In this document: in pieces, positions 1 to 12,765 of the stretch | Layout: every line of letters begins with the position of its first letter | Position numbering within the stretch: the stretch's first letter is position 1 | DNA from: Eleginops maclovinus | Taxonomy: Eukaryota > Chordata > Actinopteri > Perciformes > Eleginopidae | Reading direction: 5' to 3' | Length of the DNA: 64,000 nt | Assembly: GCF_036324505.1 (NCBI RefSeq) | Contig: NC_086349.1 | Location: forward strand, 22,840,247-22,904,246 | Translations under genes and position numbers: made by a program | The notes under the pieces: generated by a model | The model's input: only the letters and a program-made list of their open reading frames with translations | The model's database searches: none | What the model was told of the DNA's origin: nothing

Positions 1-232
<232 letters not shown>

Positions 233-260
233 CTTGTTAGAGACACTGTTTTATCTAAGG

Positions 261-793
261 CAGGGGTGTCCAAACGTTGTTCACCGAGGGCCAAATACAG
301 AAAAATAAATGAAGGTCTGGGCGCCTTACTACAGGAGAAGTATATTGCCTCCTAAGTTAGCAAAAACAAATGAAGGGAAGTTATGCTTGATACTTGAATA
401 TGCTTTTGGAAAAAAACCAGACTACATCACAGCTCTCCGTAGGGCTCGCTCAGAGTGCTTATAATAAGGAGGATAATTCATTATAATAATGAAGAGTATA
501 TTTCAAGCTTGTATATAAATGAGTTATTGGGCTTTTTTTCATCAACTTAGATTTGTTAGAAAATGTTTTCAACTTTAATTGGCTGAATTAATTGGAAAAA
601 TGGGCTCATTAACTCATGAAAACGGTGTTATATTTGCTTACACATAGTCTTGTGCTTGACTTGTATTTAAATATAAGACAAGCCCAAGTTTCATTTGTTG
701 GCCATATGACATTATCCTTTTGAATTAGCTGAAGGCCAATTTAAAATAGCCCACAGGCCGCATTTGGCCCCCGGGCCATAGTTTGGACACCCC
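261..793. mobile_element. hAT-like non-autonomous element (MITE)
   Basis: The left end reads CAGGGGTGTCCAAAC and the right end (779-793) GTTTGGACACCCC, so the termini are inverted copies. The last two bases at the right have been lost. The subterminal GCCGCATTTGGCCCCCGGGCC is typical of hAT (Charlie-type) MITEs. There is no transposase. A clear 8-bp target duplication was not found, although both flanks show ATCT. Confidence 0.75.
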
Positions 794-808
794 ATCTTAC
801 TTTGCTCT

Positions 809-1192
809 GTTTCTTATCATAGTCTTTATCCATCCTTTACCTCATTTCATCCGATTGTCCAGTGTGTCATCTACTCCGTCTTGCTTCTTTTTTAAAACTC
901 CTATCTTTCTACAATGTGTTTTTGTCGAGCCTAACCTTAAGAACCTCGATTTCCACTGAAGTGTATTCTGAATTTAATCATTGGAATTCCTGGGAAGGAA
1001 ACTGATACATGCTGTGCGCAAAAGGAAGGGAGAAGGCAGTCCGTGAGATGATGCGTAATTTAGCGAATAAAGTAATGATGTCACTTTAAATGTGTTGAAA
1101 GATGTTTTATTCTGCAGTATTTTGTATGTTTCAAATTAACATGTTTTCAAATGTTCGACTTTTTTCAAATTTTATGATTTTTTTTTTTAAAT
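809..1192 (+). repeat. copy A of a ~380-bp direct duplication
   Basis: It matches 3118-3494 almost base for base, with scattered single changes and one 7-bp indel in the AAAGGAAGGGAGAAGG stretch. It starts 16 bp after the right end of the hAT-like element. No coding potential was seen. Confidence 0.9.
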
Positions 1193-1964
1193 GTCTTTGA
1201 TCTAAGGGATTTTACTGCAGTTTAGTCGGTTAGTAAAAAAAATTTCCGATTTGAGAACGTTTGTAAAAATAAAGCCATCATGGGACGCAATGCAGGCCCA
1301 ATGACCCAAGGTGTGAATGTATCACTGAACTTGGCTCCACGTTTTTTTTAACAATATATTTGAATACTTTTGGCCCTTTGACATCTTTAGTATTATAAAA
1401 TAAATCTGATCTTATCCTAATTATTCATCAAACACGAGGAAGCAACTTAAAATAAACCAAACGTGAAATGTAATACACCTGATCAAGCGGATGAGACTTG
1501 TAATGCATATTTGTATTTAAAATAAGTAAATAATCAATTTAAGTCAAATCAAATAAACACAGCTTAGTTGTATTGTCCACATATTCTCTAACAGTGTGTG
1601 TTTTGGGAGTTTGAGTATGACATATTTTCTGATTTGATCAGGCTTATCATGTCAATATTGAAAGGTTATTAAAGGGTTGACTCGCTGTCAACGAAACCTC
1701 TTGAACAGTGGAACCTGGGGTAGGATTGGATGAGTAATAACAAATTATAAAGTATTTCTGCTATTCAAAATAACTTTTGGGTCTTGAGGCTCAAGGCTTA
1801 ACAAAACACACCCAAAATCTGACTAAACTGTGGACTGGCACCATGCTTTGTGGGTAACATAGCCACCACATTTTGACAAAGAGAATGTGTGGAATATAAA
1901 AAATATTTCTATGTTTCTTTTGAGGCGGTAACCTCCGAGTTTAAAAACTGAAGCCAATGTGAAA

Positions 1965-2165
1965 GTGCCTTTTTTTAGACGTGTTTCCTTCTAATGGCCA
2001 CTAGGGGGCGACTCCACTGATCACAAAAAGAACAATTGTATAGAAGTCTATGAGGAAAATGACCCTATGTCCTAGGTAATTTACAGCCCCAATAAACTGA
2101 TTCCAAATGAGTTTATGGTCTCAATCACTAGTCTTGATTTATAATATAAAATAAAATGTCCCTTA
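1965..2165. repeat. dispersed teleost repeat (GGCCACTAGGGGGCGACTCC type)
   Basis: It contains GGCCACTAGGGGGCGACTCC, then TGTATAGAAGTCTATGAGGA, then GAGTTTATGGTCTCAATCAC. I recall this order from a very common short interspersed element of percomorph fish. Boundaries are approximate and the class is not determined. Confidence 0.5.
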
Positions 2166-2449
2166 CTTGTCATATAATCTAGAACAGATCACATTCTTAA
2201 ACAAACATCCCAACAGTGCCTTACAGCTGCAACTCCACAGAGCCTACTGTAGCGATCCTTCTCTAAATCTAAATCAGACTCTCCTCTCCGCATTCCAGAC
2301 GAGTAAATAATTCTTGGAGAAACTTTTTTTTGTGGTCTCATGAATTCTTGCTGCTTTATGTCTGCAGCCAAGAACCTCCTCCAGCTGAGGAGCCGCAGAG
2401 CAGAGCTGGCAGCGACTTCAACAGCTGCTGGGTGAGATAGCTGCCAGTG

Positions 2450-2454
<5 letters not shown>

Positions 2455-2486
<32 letters not shown>
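2455..2486. repeat. (GT)16 microsatellite
   Basis: A short pure GT array. Confidence 0.95.
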
Positions 2487-2488
<2 letters not shown>

Positions 2489-2581
2489 ACTTCAGAGGAC
2501 CTGGACAACTCTGAGGTATGCAGCAAGGCAGAGAAAGATGCAAAGAAGCAAATAAACTCATCCAAGAGCTGATTGGAACAA

Positions 2582-3105
2582 AAGCAGCTCCTTCTTCTTC
2601 TACCTCTTTTCTTCTTCTACCTTAATTCTTCTGCTCATCTGTTCTTCAATTATGCTTTCTCTCATCCTCTGATATTTCACCATCTATTAACCTCATTGCT
2701 GTCCTTCAACTTCTCATTCTAACACTTCTCTTTTCCTCTTTCCTTGTTCCTCTACTTTCTTGTATCCTCTCCTTTTTTCCTCCTGCCCTCCTCTTGAGTA
2801 TTTCCTCTGATCTGTTCTGTTTTTTATTGTTCTGTTTCATCTTCTTCACCCTAACCCTATCCCTCTGCCTCCTTTTGCTTTGTGTCCCTTCAATGTCACC
2901 TCTTTCATTGATTTTTCTCTCCTCATATTTTCCTTTGTAGGTCCTTCCTCTTTCATCCTGTTCTCAATGTCTTGTAGTCCATCTTCCCTTTGTCTTCCTT
3001 ACCCCTCAAACTCTTTTTGCCTCCCTTCTCTGTTCTTCCCTCACTAGTGCTTTTGTTGTTTTTCATCTCTCCCTTTCCTCTCATCATCTCTTATATCCCC
3101 CCTTC
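2582..3105. repeat. polypyrimidine-rich tract (~520 bp)
   Basis: The + strand is dominated by C and T (TTCTTCTTCTACC-like runs) from the end of the 2.5-kb segment to the start of duplication copy B. No open frame or promoter motif stands out. Confidence 0.7.
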
Positions 3106-3117
3106 TTTATAATGTAT

Positions 3118-3494
3118 GTTTCTTATCATAGTCTTTATCCATCCTTTACCTCATTTCATCCAATTGTCCAGTGTGTCATCTACTCCGTCTTGCTTCTTTT
3201 TTAAAACTCCTATCTTTCTAAAATGTGTTTTTGTCGAGCCTAACCTTAAGAGCCTCGATTTCCACTGAAGTGTATTCTGAATTGAATCATTGGAATTCCT
3301 GGGAAGGAAACTGATACATGCTGTGCGCAAAAGAAGGCAGTCAGTGAGATGATGCGTAATTTAGCGAATAAAGTAATGATTTCACTTTAAATGTGTTGAA
3401 AGATGTTTTATTCTGCAGTATTTTTTATGTTTCAAATTAACATGTTTTCAAATGTTCGACTTTTTTCAAATTTTATGATTTTTTTTTTTTAAAT
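3118..3494 (+). repeat. copy B of a ~380-bp direct duplication
   Basis: This is the second copy of the segment at 809-1192, in the same orientation and 2.3 kb away. The two diverge after a shared T-run. Copy B continues into the T-rich degenerate repeats at 3490-3950. Confidence 0.9.
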
Positions 3495-3950
3495 TCAGAC
3501 TCCTTTTCCCAAATTTTGACTTTTGGGTATTTCCGACTATTTCTTCATATTTCTAACTTCTTTTTCAAAATGTTCACTTTTTAGATAAAATTAGAACTTC
3601 TTTTCAAAATTCTTTGTGGATCAGATGTTACACTTCTGTCAGCTGTTGTGTTCTGTAGGCTGATATTTTAAGTGTGAAGCTCTACGCCTTCTGCCTGAAT
3701 CTGCTTTATTAGATCTTAATAGATGTTACATGTGGCTCTAATCGGCTTCTTTTAAAAATGTTAACTTTATGTCTCCTGATTTTTTTTTCAGTTTTGATTG
3801 TCTTTTCAAACTTCGGATTTATTTTCCAAATTTCGACTTTTTGGAATTTCCGACTATTTCTTAAAAAGGACCCCTTTTTTTCCCAAAAGATCTGACTTTT
3901 TCAAATTCTGGATTTTATTCTAAAGGTCTACTTTTTAAATGTTTTGGAGT
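3490..3950. repeat. degenerate T-rich repeats (TTTTCAAATTTCGACTTTTT-like)
   Basis: Variants of TTTTCAAA, CCAAATTTCGAC and TTTCCGACTATTTCTT recur through this stretch, and TTCCGACTATTTCTT is present twice (about 3531 and 3846). It looks like an old, slipped tandem array. Confidence 0.55.
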
Positions 3951-4125
3951 GAGCATATCAAGGCTGGCAGTGGAGATACAATAGACATGGATAGCTGAAC
4001 AAGGTACTTTCTGTTGCTCAAAACGTGGTTAAACGGTTGTAAATAGTCAACAATAATATTTGCACCTGGATGAGGTGTCAGTTATTTGTGTATTGGATCA
4101 ATGAAACTTGCTCAGCAGCTGAAGA

Positions 4126-4420
4126 CAGGAAGTGTCCTCTTCTAGTGAGCTATGGACTCATTCAAAGTCACCTCTGAAGCCAGGAAGTGGTTCTCCACTT
4201 TAAAATGGATCTTTAGAGTCTAAGTTATTGACCATCGGAGGCAGGAAGTGCCCACTCTCCTTCATCTGTAGCTGTATATTTTGACCCCAATGCACCAGGA
4301 AGTGTCCTTTCTTCATGCAATAGCTCTATGGAGTCATTGCTCGTAATGACCTCAGACAGGAAGTGGTCACTTGGTTGGATGGATGAAGCTATTCCTATTT
4401 CCTTCAGAAAGAAGGCCAAG
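4126..4420. repeat. decayed ~57-bp tandem repeat with conserved CAGGAAGTG
   Basis: CAGGAAGTG occurs at 4126, 4181, 4242, 4296 and 4357, with spacings of 55, 61, 54 and 61. The flanks are alike: units 1 and 4 share AGTGTCCT followed by GCTATGGA or GCTCTATGGA and GTCATT or CTCATT. It is best read as a decayed minisatellite. The conserved core also matches the ETS-factor consensus. Confidence 0.6.
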
Positions 4421-6610
4421 TATTGTGTTGAGTTGTTACTTCTTCCTCTCTGCTGGTAAATGAGTCTGCTGAAGCTAAGTCGTAAGAGAGACATTTTTTA
4501 AATAATTTTGGATGTGAGTAATATGTCTATTTTAACTTGGTAATTTCACATACCTATGACTGAGCGGATATCCAGAGATTTGCTAATGAGTTAAATATCT
4601 TTGGTACAAAAGTACAGTTACCGTAAGAAAGTTGAATAGTTTAATCATGACGAAATGAGGACTGCATTACAGACAAGTATACATCTTCAGTAATTGCTCT
4701 AAAACTGAATTGTGTTAAAGTTGTTGACAGCTGAATAGAGTCTTCGCTGCCAGCAGGAAGTCCTGATTAAGGAAGTGAATGATGTGGATTAGTGACTCTG
4801 AAGTCAACATTTTATCGGAAATATTCATTACTTAGAAGCGCCTTTGCCAAATCAAACACATAGTCCTTATTGTTTGAAGTCTTCTATGTTGAGAAAGTTG
4901 ACACTTCCAATTTTTGAGAGTGGCATATTCTATGCAATGTTAAACAGACTTTTGAGAATCATAAATGTAACTGTAAGAATTCATTTCTGTTTTTCCTTTT
5001 CCTTGCGTTCTACTATCTTTAATCAGTTGTAAAAAGTAAAAGACAACTTACCTGTGATAAAGCATTGGTCAAACACATCCTTTTATCCTTAAGTGTATCT
5101 CATCATGTCAACATTTTATTTTACAGTGTGTGTCGTATAAGTGTGTGTGCCTTTCTATGAGTTTGTTTGATTCCCAGTCGAGTGCCAGCATTCCAGTCAG
5201 GCGTCCACACCAGGAGACAGGAAGTCAGAAACAAGTTGATGAGGATGAAGTCATTATCCCCGGACAGAGTACGAGGCCGTCTGTCCTGTGTGGTACAGGT
5301 TTGGCAAACGTCCAATCATTCTCCGCCCATCAGAGACGCCGACATGTGGTGAGTCAAGAATCACAAATAAGAATCACCGGTGAGGAACTAAGAATTAATG
5401 TCAGTCCAGTCCTTAAAGAATTTATCCACCATGAAGAGTCAGTATAGTAAGTAAAACCTATGAATAATTGCTACTAGATATTATTAATTATTCTGTGTAC
5501 CTTTTTTCTTATGAGAGATAAGTATATACCTGCACATGCTTAATCTGTCAAAGGGATACGATTTTACTGGAAGCGTTTCTGACTTTCTTTTGCAGTCTGA
5601 CAAGTAATGACCAATCAGGTTTGAGAGGGCTTTGGTTGCATGCAGGTAACGTCCATGTGGACAGCGAAATACAGAGAATGCATTGGCTAAATTGCTATCA
5701 AACTGTAAACAAAGACCGGTGCAACGAAAAGGAAGTCTTGGCCAAGATATCCGTTAGCTACACTGCTACCAACACTATGGCTTTTTCCCCCCAAGAGGCT
5801 AAATCGTGATCGGAGTGTTAGTCATTGGGTTCCTCTATTGGTTGGAACACAGGGGCAGAGCCATGAGATAAATATGATTTGTCATGAGTGAACTCCTTTT
5901 AAAAAAACGTTTTCCTTTTAATCTTTACTATTTTGTGAGACATTTGGAAATATTTTCCCTCTTTTTGGCTTTTACGATTATTTAAACCAAACCATCTGAG
6001 AATATTTGAGGAGAAATGGCTCTTTGGTGGAACTGCACTTTAAATAACTAACTAACCAACCCGACCAGAGACTTGTTGAAGGAGGTTTCAAGCCCAAATG
6101 ACGGGGGACTACTGGTTTAATCTTCAACAAACCTTTTACATTTGTAAAATCTCCAAAAACATGTCCAGAGAAATCAATGCTGCCTGTTGTCCTGCAGTCT
6201 TACAATCAGAACTCATTGATGTTTTAGTTGGCTTCCTACTTTGTGCCATTATAAACCTTCTTAATATGACACAGTCTAACTAATTTATTCATTCAAATAG
6301 ACACGGCATGTTGCTTTCTGTCAAATACTCACCACCTCTTAACTTCTACATCAAATATTTCAGATATTTTTTTCCCTTTTTATTTAGTTTTTCTCTCTCC
6401 CCCTCATGCTCCCTCACTCTGCTTCCAATTTCCTTCATTGTGAAATGATTTGTCCTTATGAATAAAGACAGAGCTTTGTACAGTGTTTGCGTGAGTGTGT
6501 GATTTCCTCTTGGCCAGGTCACAGCAGGACTGAAGTCTGCTGGACTGCTGCTGGACCGTGTGTGTGTGTGTCTCGCCTAATGTATGTGCGTGTTTTGAGT
6601 GTTTTATGAT

Positions 6611-6637
6611 GTGTGTGTGTGTGTGTGTGTGTGTGTG
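6611..6637. repeat. (GT)n microsatellite
   Basis: A pure GT array of about 27 bp. A shorter GT run lies near 6558. Confidence 0.9.
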
Positions 6638-7659
6638 GGAGTAGGGCGGCCAATGCCTTCCCACACGCTTCCCTGTCGCACCCCCTACCCCTCATATACG
6701 TAGTACACACATAAGCACACACACAGTGCTCGTAATGACGCACAGCATGCAGTCTTTAGTCTTATTTCTTGCATTTATTCTTCATTTTCTGATTGTATTT
6801 TCTCCCTTTTTTATGCGTAACCTCTTTCAGCTTACTTTTCTGAGTTTTTTAATTTGAGGTAATATAAGGTCATGGGAACAAACACTTACTGTTGGTGAAA
6901 GAGGCATCCCTGTTGGTGTCATTCACCGCTCTGTATGAGCGTCACTGTACTTCCTGCTTTGGCATTGAAAATCAGCATTGGACATAAATCCAGTCCTTCA
7001 ACATGGTAGTATAACAAGGTTTTTCCGAGGAGACTGAGTTAAATAAGAGCGGAAAGACTCTGTGTCATTAGTATTGTCTTTCTAAAAAGGGAAAATGATG
7101 ATGTATTTAAAAATAGGCAAAGCAACAATAATGAGGACACATTTTGGAGAGAAAAATCTGAATAATGTAATATGCCAAATGTAAGAAAGTGTGTCTTATG
7201 ACATGTCTTTATTTATCGACCCTATTTAGTTAAGTCGTCACTTGTTGTGCATGTCATCCTGTATTGTTTTACCGTGTGTGTGTGTTGCTGTTGCTCCTCA
7301 GGGAATAAAGACAGAAGAATAGCAGCAGCTCTTCAGTGGTGTGAAACTGAGAAAGTGTTTGCTCCCTGCGTCTTCTTCCTGTCCCTGTGTCCCCCTCATC
7401 CACCCCCCACTTCCTCTCAATAGGACTCATGGGAGTTTAAATTTCTGCCAGCCGGTCAGTCTGTCTCTTTGTTTTTTTTTTCAAAACCAAGGTATCAACA
7501 TACTTGGAAGTTACTCCTGCTTGCTTTCATGCCAAGAGTCAGACTGGACTATTGATAGCGCTGACAGTGTTTGAGTCATTGTGAGGCTGCCAGGAAAATA
7601 TCAGAAACTCATTGCTTATTGAGTTAAAACACAACTAGTGTTAGTGTGTGCATGTTTGA

Positions 7660-7735
7660 TTGATACAGAGCCAAGCTAGCAGATTCAGTTCAGTTTTTAT
7701 GCTAAGCTAAGTTCCTGCAGTTTCATAATCAGCAG
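7660..7735 (-). repeat. fragment of GCTTAGCATAAA-type dispersed repeat
   Basis: Reading the minus strand gives GCTTAGCATAAAAACTGAAC and then GCTAGCTTGG. The same order appears on the + strand near 27100 (TAGCTTAGCATAAAGACTG). It is a likely fragment of a fish interspersed repeat. Confidence 0.4.
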
Positions 7736-8828
7736 ACATAAAAGGAGGACTGATTTTTGCATTTCACTTGCAAGAAAGGAAATTGTCAAACCATTTTATT
7801 CTGGTGTTTTGAAAAGTGGTCCAAGTTTATGAATTACTATAGTTCATCTCTTCTTGGATTTTATTTTGGTGGCTGGTATCTCAACATCGTACTTACCAAA
7901 GGAAAATGCATTTTTTAAATAGATATCTTCAAAGAACAGGTGTTTGTATAAGACATAATAAACAATCCTATCTTTTCATTACATCAGGGTTATACCCCTA
8001 AACAATCTATGGTTATCAAAGTTACATAATTAGAAGGTTTTGAATATATAACAAATAACTGTATGCCTTAAATAGATGTAACTGTGATGTCTAAGTACAC
8101 TGTAGTTTCATCGGAGGTGGGTCTTAACAGTCCAAGTGAGCATGTGTGCATGCACAAACTGAGGGCCTAATGCTATTACTTTAACCTTTGCTTTTTGACC
8201 AGACAAAATGTCCATATACTGTAGAGGTAAAACTGAAAGTTAGTCCACCTTAATGTCAGTAATCATGCCTAACTGCATTATCGTACAAATAGTAATATAA
8301 GATCTTAGCTCATACCTTGGTGACGGTAACTTACAGAACTGAAGATCTGAGTTCCAAAAGTACAACCTAATTTGACAAAAACGCTCTCGGCACACAGAAA
8401 GTATCCAAGAGTATTTTGTGAATTGCTGTTTCCTAGTTCAATTGTGATCTTTCGATCTCAGTGTTGGTTCTATTGAACGTATTGTTCTGTACATGCTGTT
8501 GTGTACACTTTATTGTATGGTCAAATTAAACAGACAATGCAACAGGTTGACATACAGCGGGTCAGAAGAGGTTTTTTAAGGTAAATGAGTGTCTGTCACT
8601 TTGCATCAACACAGTCATAAAGTAATCGGCTTTGTCTTTCTTTCAGCATGCCTGCCCTCATTATTCTGGGAGAGTGTGTGTCTGTGTGTGTGTCTGTGTC
8701 CGTGTTTTGCATGCAAAGTTGGATATAGGTCAGACCAGGGTGTATGCATGGCTTTGTGTCTGTGTGTGTGATTTTTGAGTGTTGAAAAGGCGCTCTAATC
8801 TTTATCCATGTAACAAGTGAAAACAATA

Positions 8829-8852
8829 CACACACACACACACACACACACA
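8829..8852. repeat. (CA)12 microsatellite
   Basis: A pure CA array. Confidence 0.9.
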
Positions 8853-8931
8853 GCATCTCCACCCTCCTGCTGCTCTCTGCATCTCCCCACTGTGGCAGCA
8901 GCACAATTCCCAGAAACTGCCCTCCATCCAG

Positions 8932-8932
<1 letters not shown>

Positions 8933-8970
<38 letters not shown>
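8933..8970. repeat. (AC)19 microsatellite
   Basis: A pure AC array 80 bp after the previous one. Confidence 0.92.
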
Positions 8971-8973
<3 letters not shown>

Positions 8974-9059
8974 ATAGATTCCTATCTGTTGTGTACATAA
9001 GTGAGCACTGCACGTTTTACACGTGTGTCGACGTGTTTACATTGTGTATGAACTAAGTG

Positions 9060-12000
9060 CAGCAGGACAATGGTGGGACGCAGTGGATACGACATGGTTG
9101 TGTGTGTGTGTGGACATTGTTGAAGACTACACACACCAACACACAGGCACACACCGAGGGGATGTATGTTTGTTTTTTCTGTAGACCTGTGTGTCCTTTG
9201 TTTGTCTCTGTTTGTTTTTCCTGCACACAGAATGCACCATCAGCTGTTTTTTGATTGCTTGTTTGTGGAAGCTGATGAGCGCTGGACCACCTAAAATCAC
9301 AAATCTCTGAATATGGACACAAAGATATTCCTGTCACCTCTAATTTCGAAAGGTGAGAAAAAAGTCTCCTGATTTTGAGGAAACGCTATTAAAAATCTGA
9401 ATTTGGTTGAACTGCAGTGGCTTCTCCTGTTGCTAATAGATGGACCGAACCGAGGCTACTGGAGGTTCCTTCTGTGGCATGGCTCGATAAGCTTAAAGGC
9501 AGCATGCAATCAGAGGCTGTTCAACCATAACCAGCTTATTATTATTATTAGGAGAATATCACGATAATCTGATTGCTATCTTGCTCTAAAATGGTTGAAC
9601 GTGCTCCCTGTTTAAATAAGAAATGCTGAATGTCTTCCCATCTCTTAACTCACTTCAAACTAATACAGCAGCACTGACCATGTTTTGGCTTATATGAAGT
9701 AAATGCACCTGCCTGTTTGTTGCTGATTTGAGCTTTGTATCTTCAGTGTATTGCACTTATTTTAAGTCACTTTGGATAAAAGTGTCAGCTATATGCAATG
9801 GATTGTAATAACAGTAATTATGACTTAAAATAAGAAGAAAATCAATTGTTTTTGTTTGTTTTCTTGCAGAAGAGACAGAGTACCTTTAAAGTTCTGAGTA
9901 ATGCTTGAGTCCTCTTGCTCAAGCTGTATACATCCCTATAACCTCCACCAGTAAGGTAGGATAGTTTCTATTAGGGGTCCGCACAAGTTCATTTGGTTCT
10001 GAGTAACTGAGAATCAAGCCAAAATTCAGTAAAACCAGGTCCGGTTGGGTTTTACATTGCATACTATATATAAGCTGTTGACGCCAAATACATATAGCTT
10101 TTTCTCTCGCTCTCTTACACATACATGCACACACAGATTCAGTTATCCCCTCCCTCCGTCTTTAACATTTTCTGAATAGCTGCATCGACCACAGAATACT
10201 TTCCCAACTTCTGTGGCCGACTAAACTGGAGGCTCTGAGTTCGTTCACTACCACTCTGTCACTTCCACACTGTACACACATCTTCCCCTTACAGTCCTGA
10301 GTTAACTCCTCTCTTCTCAATTGTGTTCTCCTTTTTTTGCTTTAACTCATTCTCATCACCTCTTTTGAGTGTCTTTCAGGAATCGGTCTGATTGTACTTA
10401 AAACTACTGTATGTTTCCAATAAGTATGTCTCGTAGAATTTTCCTGATCTTCATCAAAGGAACAAAAGACTTTAAGGGCTGATTAATACTTTACAAGTGC
10501 TTGTTGTGGTTACTGTTTTATGTTTTGATGATAGAATGGAAAACAATATATTCCAGTAGGCTCACGTGAGTAACATTTTACATTGTGACGTCTGCTCAGG
10601 GACGGCTAGTCTCAGACCGTTCGTAGACTAAGCAGAACGCACCCCAGGCAATGCGCTGGTCAAGTTTGCTTCCAAAACGTGTTTTCATTCAGAACAGTGC
10701 AAAGGGAAAGAAAACATCAAAATACACATTTTGATGTTTATTTTACCAACTTTGTCTGGTTGTGTCTTCACATTTCCCATAAATCCACCAAAGGTTGAAT
10801 GCATCATTTGGATTTTAAATAATCTTAGACAAGCCAGAAATCAGACCCCTGCTTAAATAGCACTAACACACACCAAACATTCCAGTCTGTATTTTACAGA
10901 GGGATTTAAAACGTGGCAAGATTTTGTTTAATGATTGTTGAAAGCATTTTTTGAATCATGGGAAGATATCTAGCATTTCCTCTGTAAAAAAACATTTGAC
11001 TCGTATGAAAACAAAATGAAACGCAATGTTATTATCCAATCCAATATTCAGATTGCACTTTATGTAAGTAAACATAGGACAACAAGTTATTGGAATTTTG
11101 AAACATAACATGTTTTATCATGACATGCATTAATTAAATGCTGTACGCTGTGCCTCATGCATATACAGTACAGTAAGCCAGAGCAGTGGCAGGTCAAATG
11201 GGGAATCTCTCCTGCATACAAATCTGTGTTGTGGATTTGTATGCAACATTCATGCAGCACATTTCCCTTTATCCACTGCCTACACTACTGGCTTTTCAAT
11301 TGATTTCGGTTTTGATTATTTTGGTGCAAATGCATCACTTAATTGAGTATACCCATGGGTTTCTACAGTCATAAAGTGTCTTACAAACTGCCACCATGAA
11401 AATGAGCATTCTTGAAACTCCAATGGAATCCTCAATCCATGAAAGCGAAATCTTTGACTATTTTCATGAAATATATATTATTATTAATATAGTTGAGACA
11501 TATTGCTTTTGGAAGTTATGCAGGTGGCGCATTCATGGATTCAGGGAAACATTGCCATCAAAAGTCCAAAAGAAGCCTGTTAAATTACATTTGTATTTAC
11601 GAATAACCGTGGGATGGGAGAAAAACCAACTTGTGTTACATGATGGAGCGTCCTGTTACCATCAACAGAAAGCCTGATCAGACTGTAACTGACGAAACAT
11701 TGAAAGTAAAAATGCTCACTGTGATGGATTATGTGTCTGCTTGAAATTCCCAGTCCCTACAAATTGATTTTATAGAAATGAACTGAAACCACAGGCTGCC
11801 TGGAAGGGAGGAAATCAAAATAGAACCTTTCTTTAAGTTCCGGAAAATGTTAGGCAGTAATTCAAAGTACACATCATTTGTATTAAATCAGGTAAAACAT
11901 GCAAAGACACCATTATTATCCTTTAAGGTCATTGAAAGCAACCTACCACACTGTGGAAACTATGAGTTACACTACATGACTGACTTAATCCACCACAAAA

Positions 12001-12100
12001 ACCTGAAAAAGTATTTGCCAATAAAAATATGATTCGCTGCATTCTTCCTATCCCTCTGCTGTTTTCCAGCAGTGATGGGATGCTCTACTGAATTACAGAG
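9060..12100. other. gene-free stretch
   Basis: AT-rich DNA with no open frame resembling a known protein, no exon with convincing splice sites and no RNA gene. It holds small CA-rich tracts near 9130-9160, an (ATT)n run near 9536 and a perfect hairpin at 10712-10739. Confidence 0.6.
10712..10739. repeat. perfect short inverted repeat (12-bp arms, 4-nt loop)
   Basis: AAACATCAAAAT, then ACAC, then ATTTTGATGTTT. The arms are exact reverse complements. Confidence 0.9.
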
Positions 12101-12149
12101 ATTTAAAACCACACTGCTGAGGACTCAGCAGCAGCTCTGCCTCTCACTC

Positions 12150-12215
12150 CACTTTAACATCTAAATCATATCAAAAGTGTCAACCACACTCAAAACAACT
12201 CAGTGGCAACTGAGA
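12150..12215 (+). repeat. weak member of local repeat family (copy E)
   Basis: CTAAATCA followed by CACACTCAAAACAACTCAGTG matches the core of copies A and C below. It is short and diverged. Confidence 0.35.
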
Positions 12216-12679
12216 TGAGACGAGATCCACAGGATAAATGCTCAAACTTGTTAATTAAGAAACATCAACTCACTAGACACATCTTTTTGCGCCCTCCAAG
12301 ACTAATTTACTTACTAATTGTGTCCTTCTGTTACTGTTTACAATCTGTCTTAACAGTCAGACCTTGTTGAATGCTAACACGTGCTTACCGGTGCAAAAAA
12401 TAGTAAAATGGTATGTTTTAAAGTTTGAAGTAGCCTACAAGAGAAAAGTTGTACTGCCCAAATAGCATTATATTCAGCATACTCCATGCTATCATGGTAA
12501 CAGAAGATCAAATGCTAAAGCCAAACCTACCCTTTCCGGTATAGGAAAAGTAAGGTTTGTGTGGCGTAAAAGTTTGTCATCAGAAGGTGGTAGGTAGCAA
12601 AGCAATATACTATATGTGTGAAAGGTGTTCTCAGAGCAGACAGTTTAAACAGAACTACAACGTGTCTGTTGGGGAGTGA

Positions 12680-12765
12680 ATAACTAAGGCTAGAAGCTAG
12701 CATGTGTAAGCTAGCACCATGTAAGCGTTAGCATTATGGCTTAGCTTAGGCTACGTGTTTAGCGA
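12680..12765. repeat. GCTAGC/GTTAGC-rich cluster
   Basis: Several copies of GCTAGC, GTTAGC or GCTTAGC occur within 85 bp (AAGCTAGCATG, AAGCTAGCACC, GCGTTAGCATT, GCTTAGCTTAGG). It is a low-complexity cluster of a type often seen in fish transposon remnants. Confidence 0.4.

Noticed and set aside
5130..5447. 105-codon frame with a hydrophilic product
   Set aside because: No family recognised. It overlaps other open frames on both strands.
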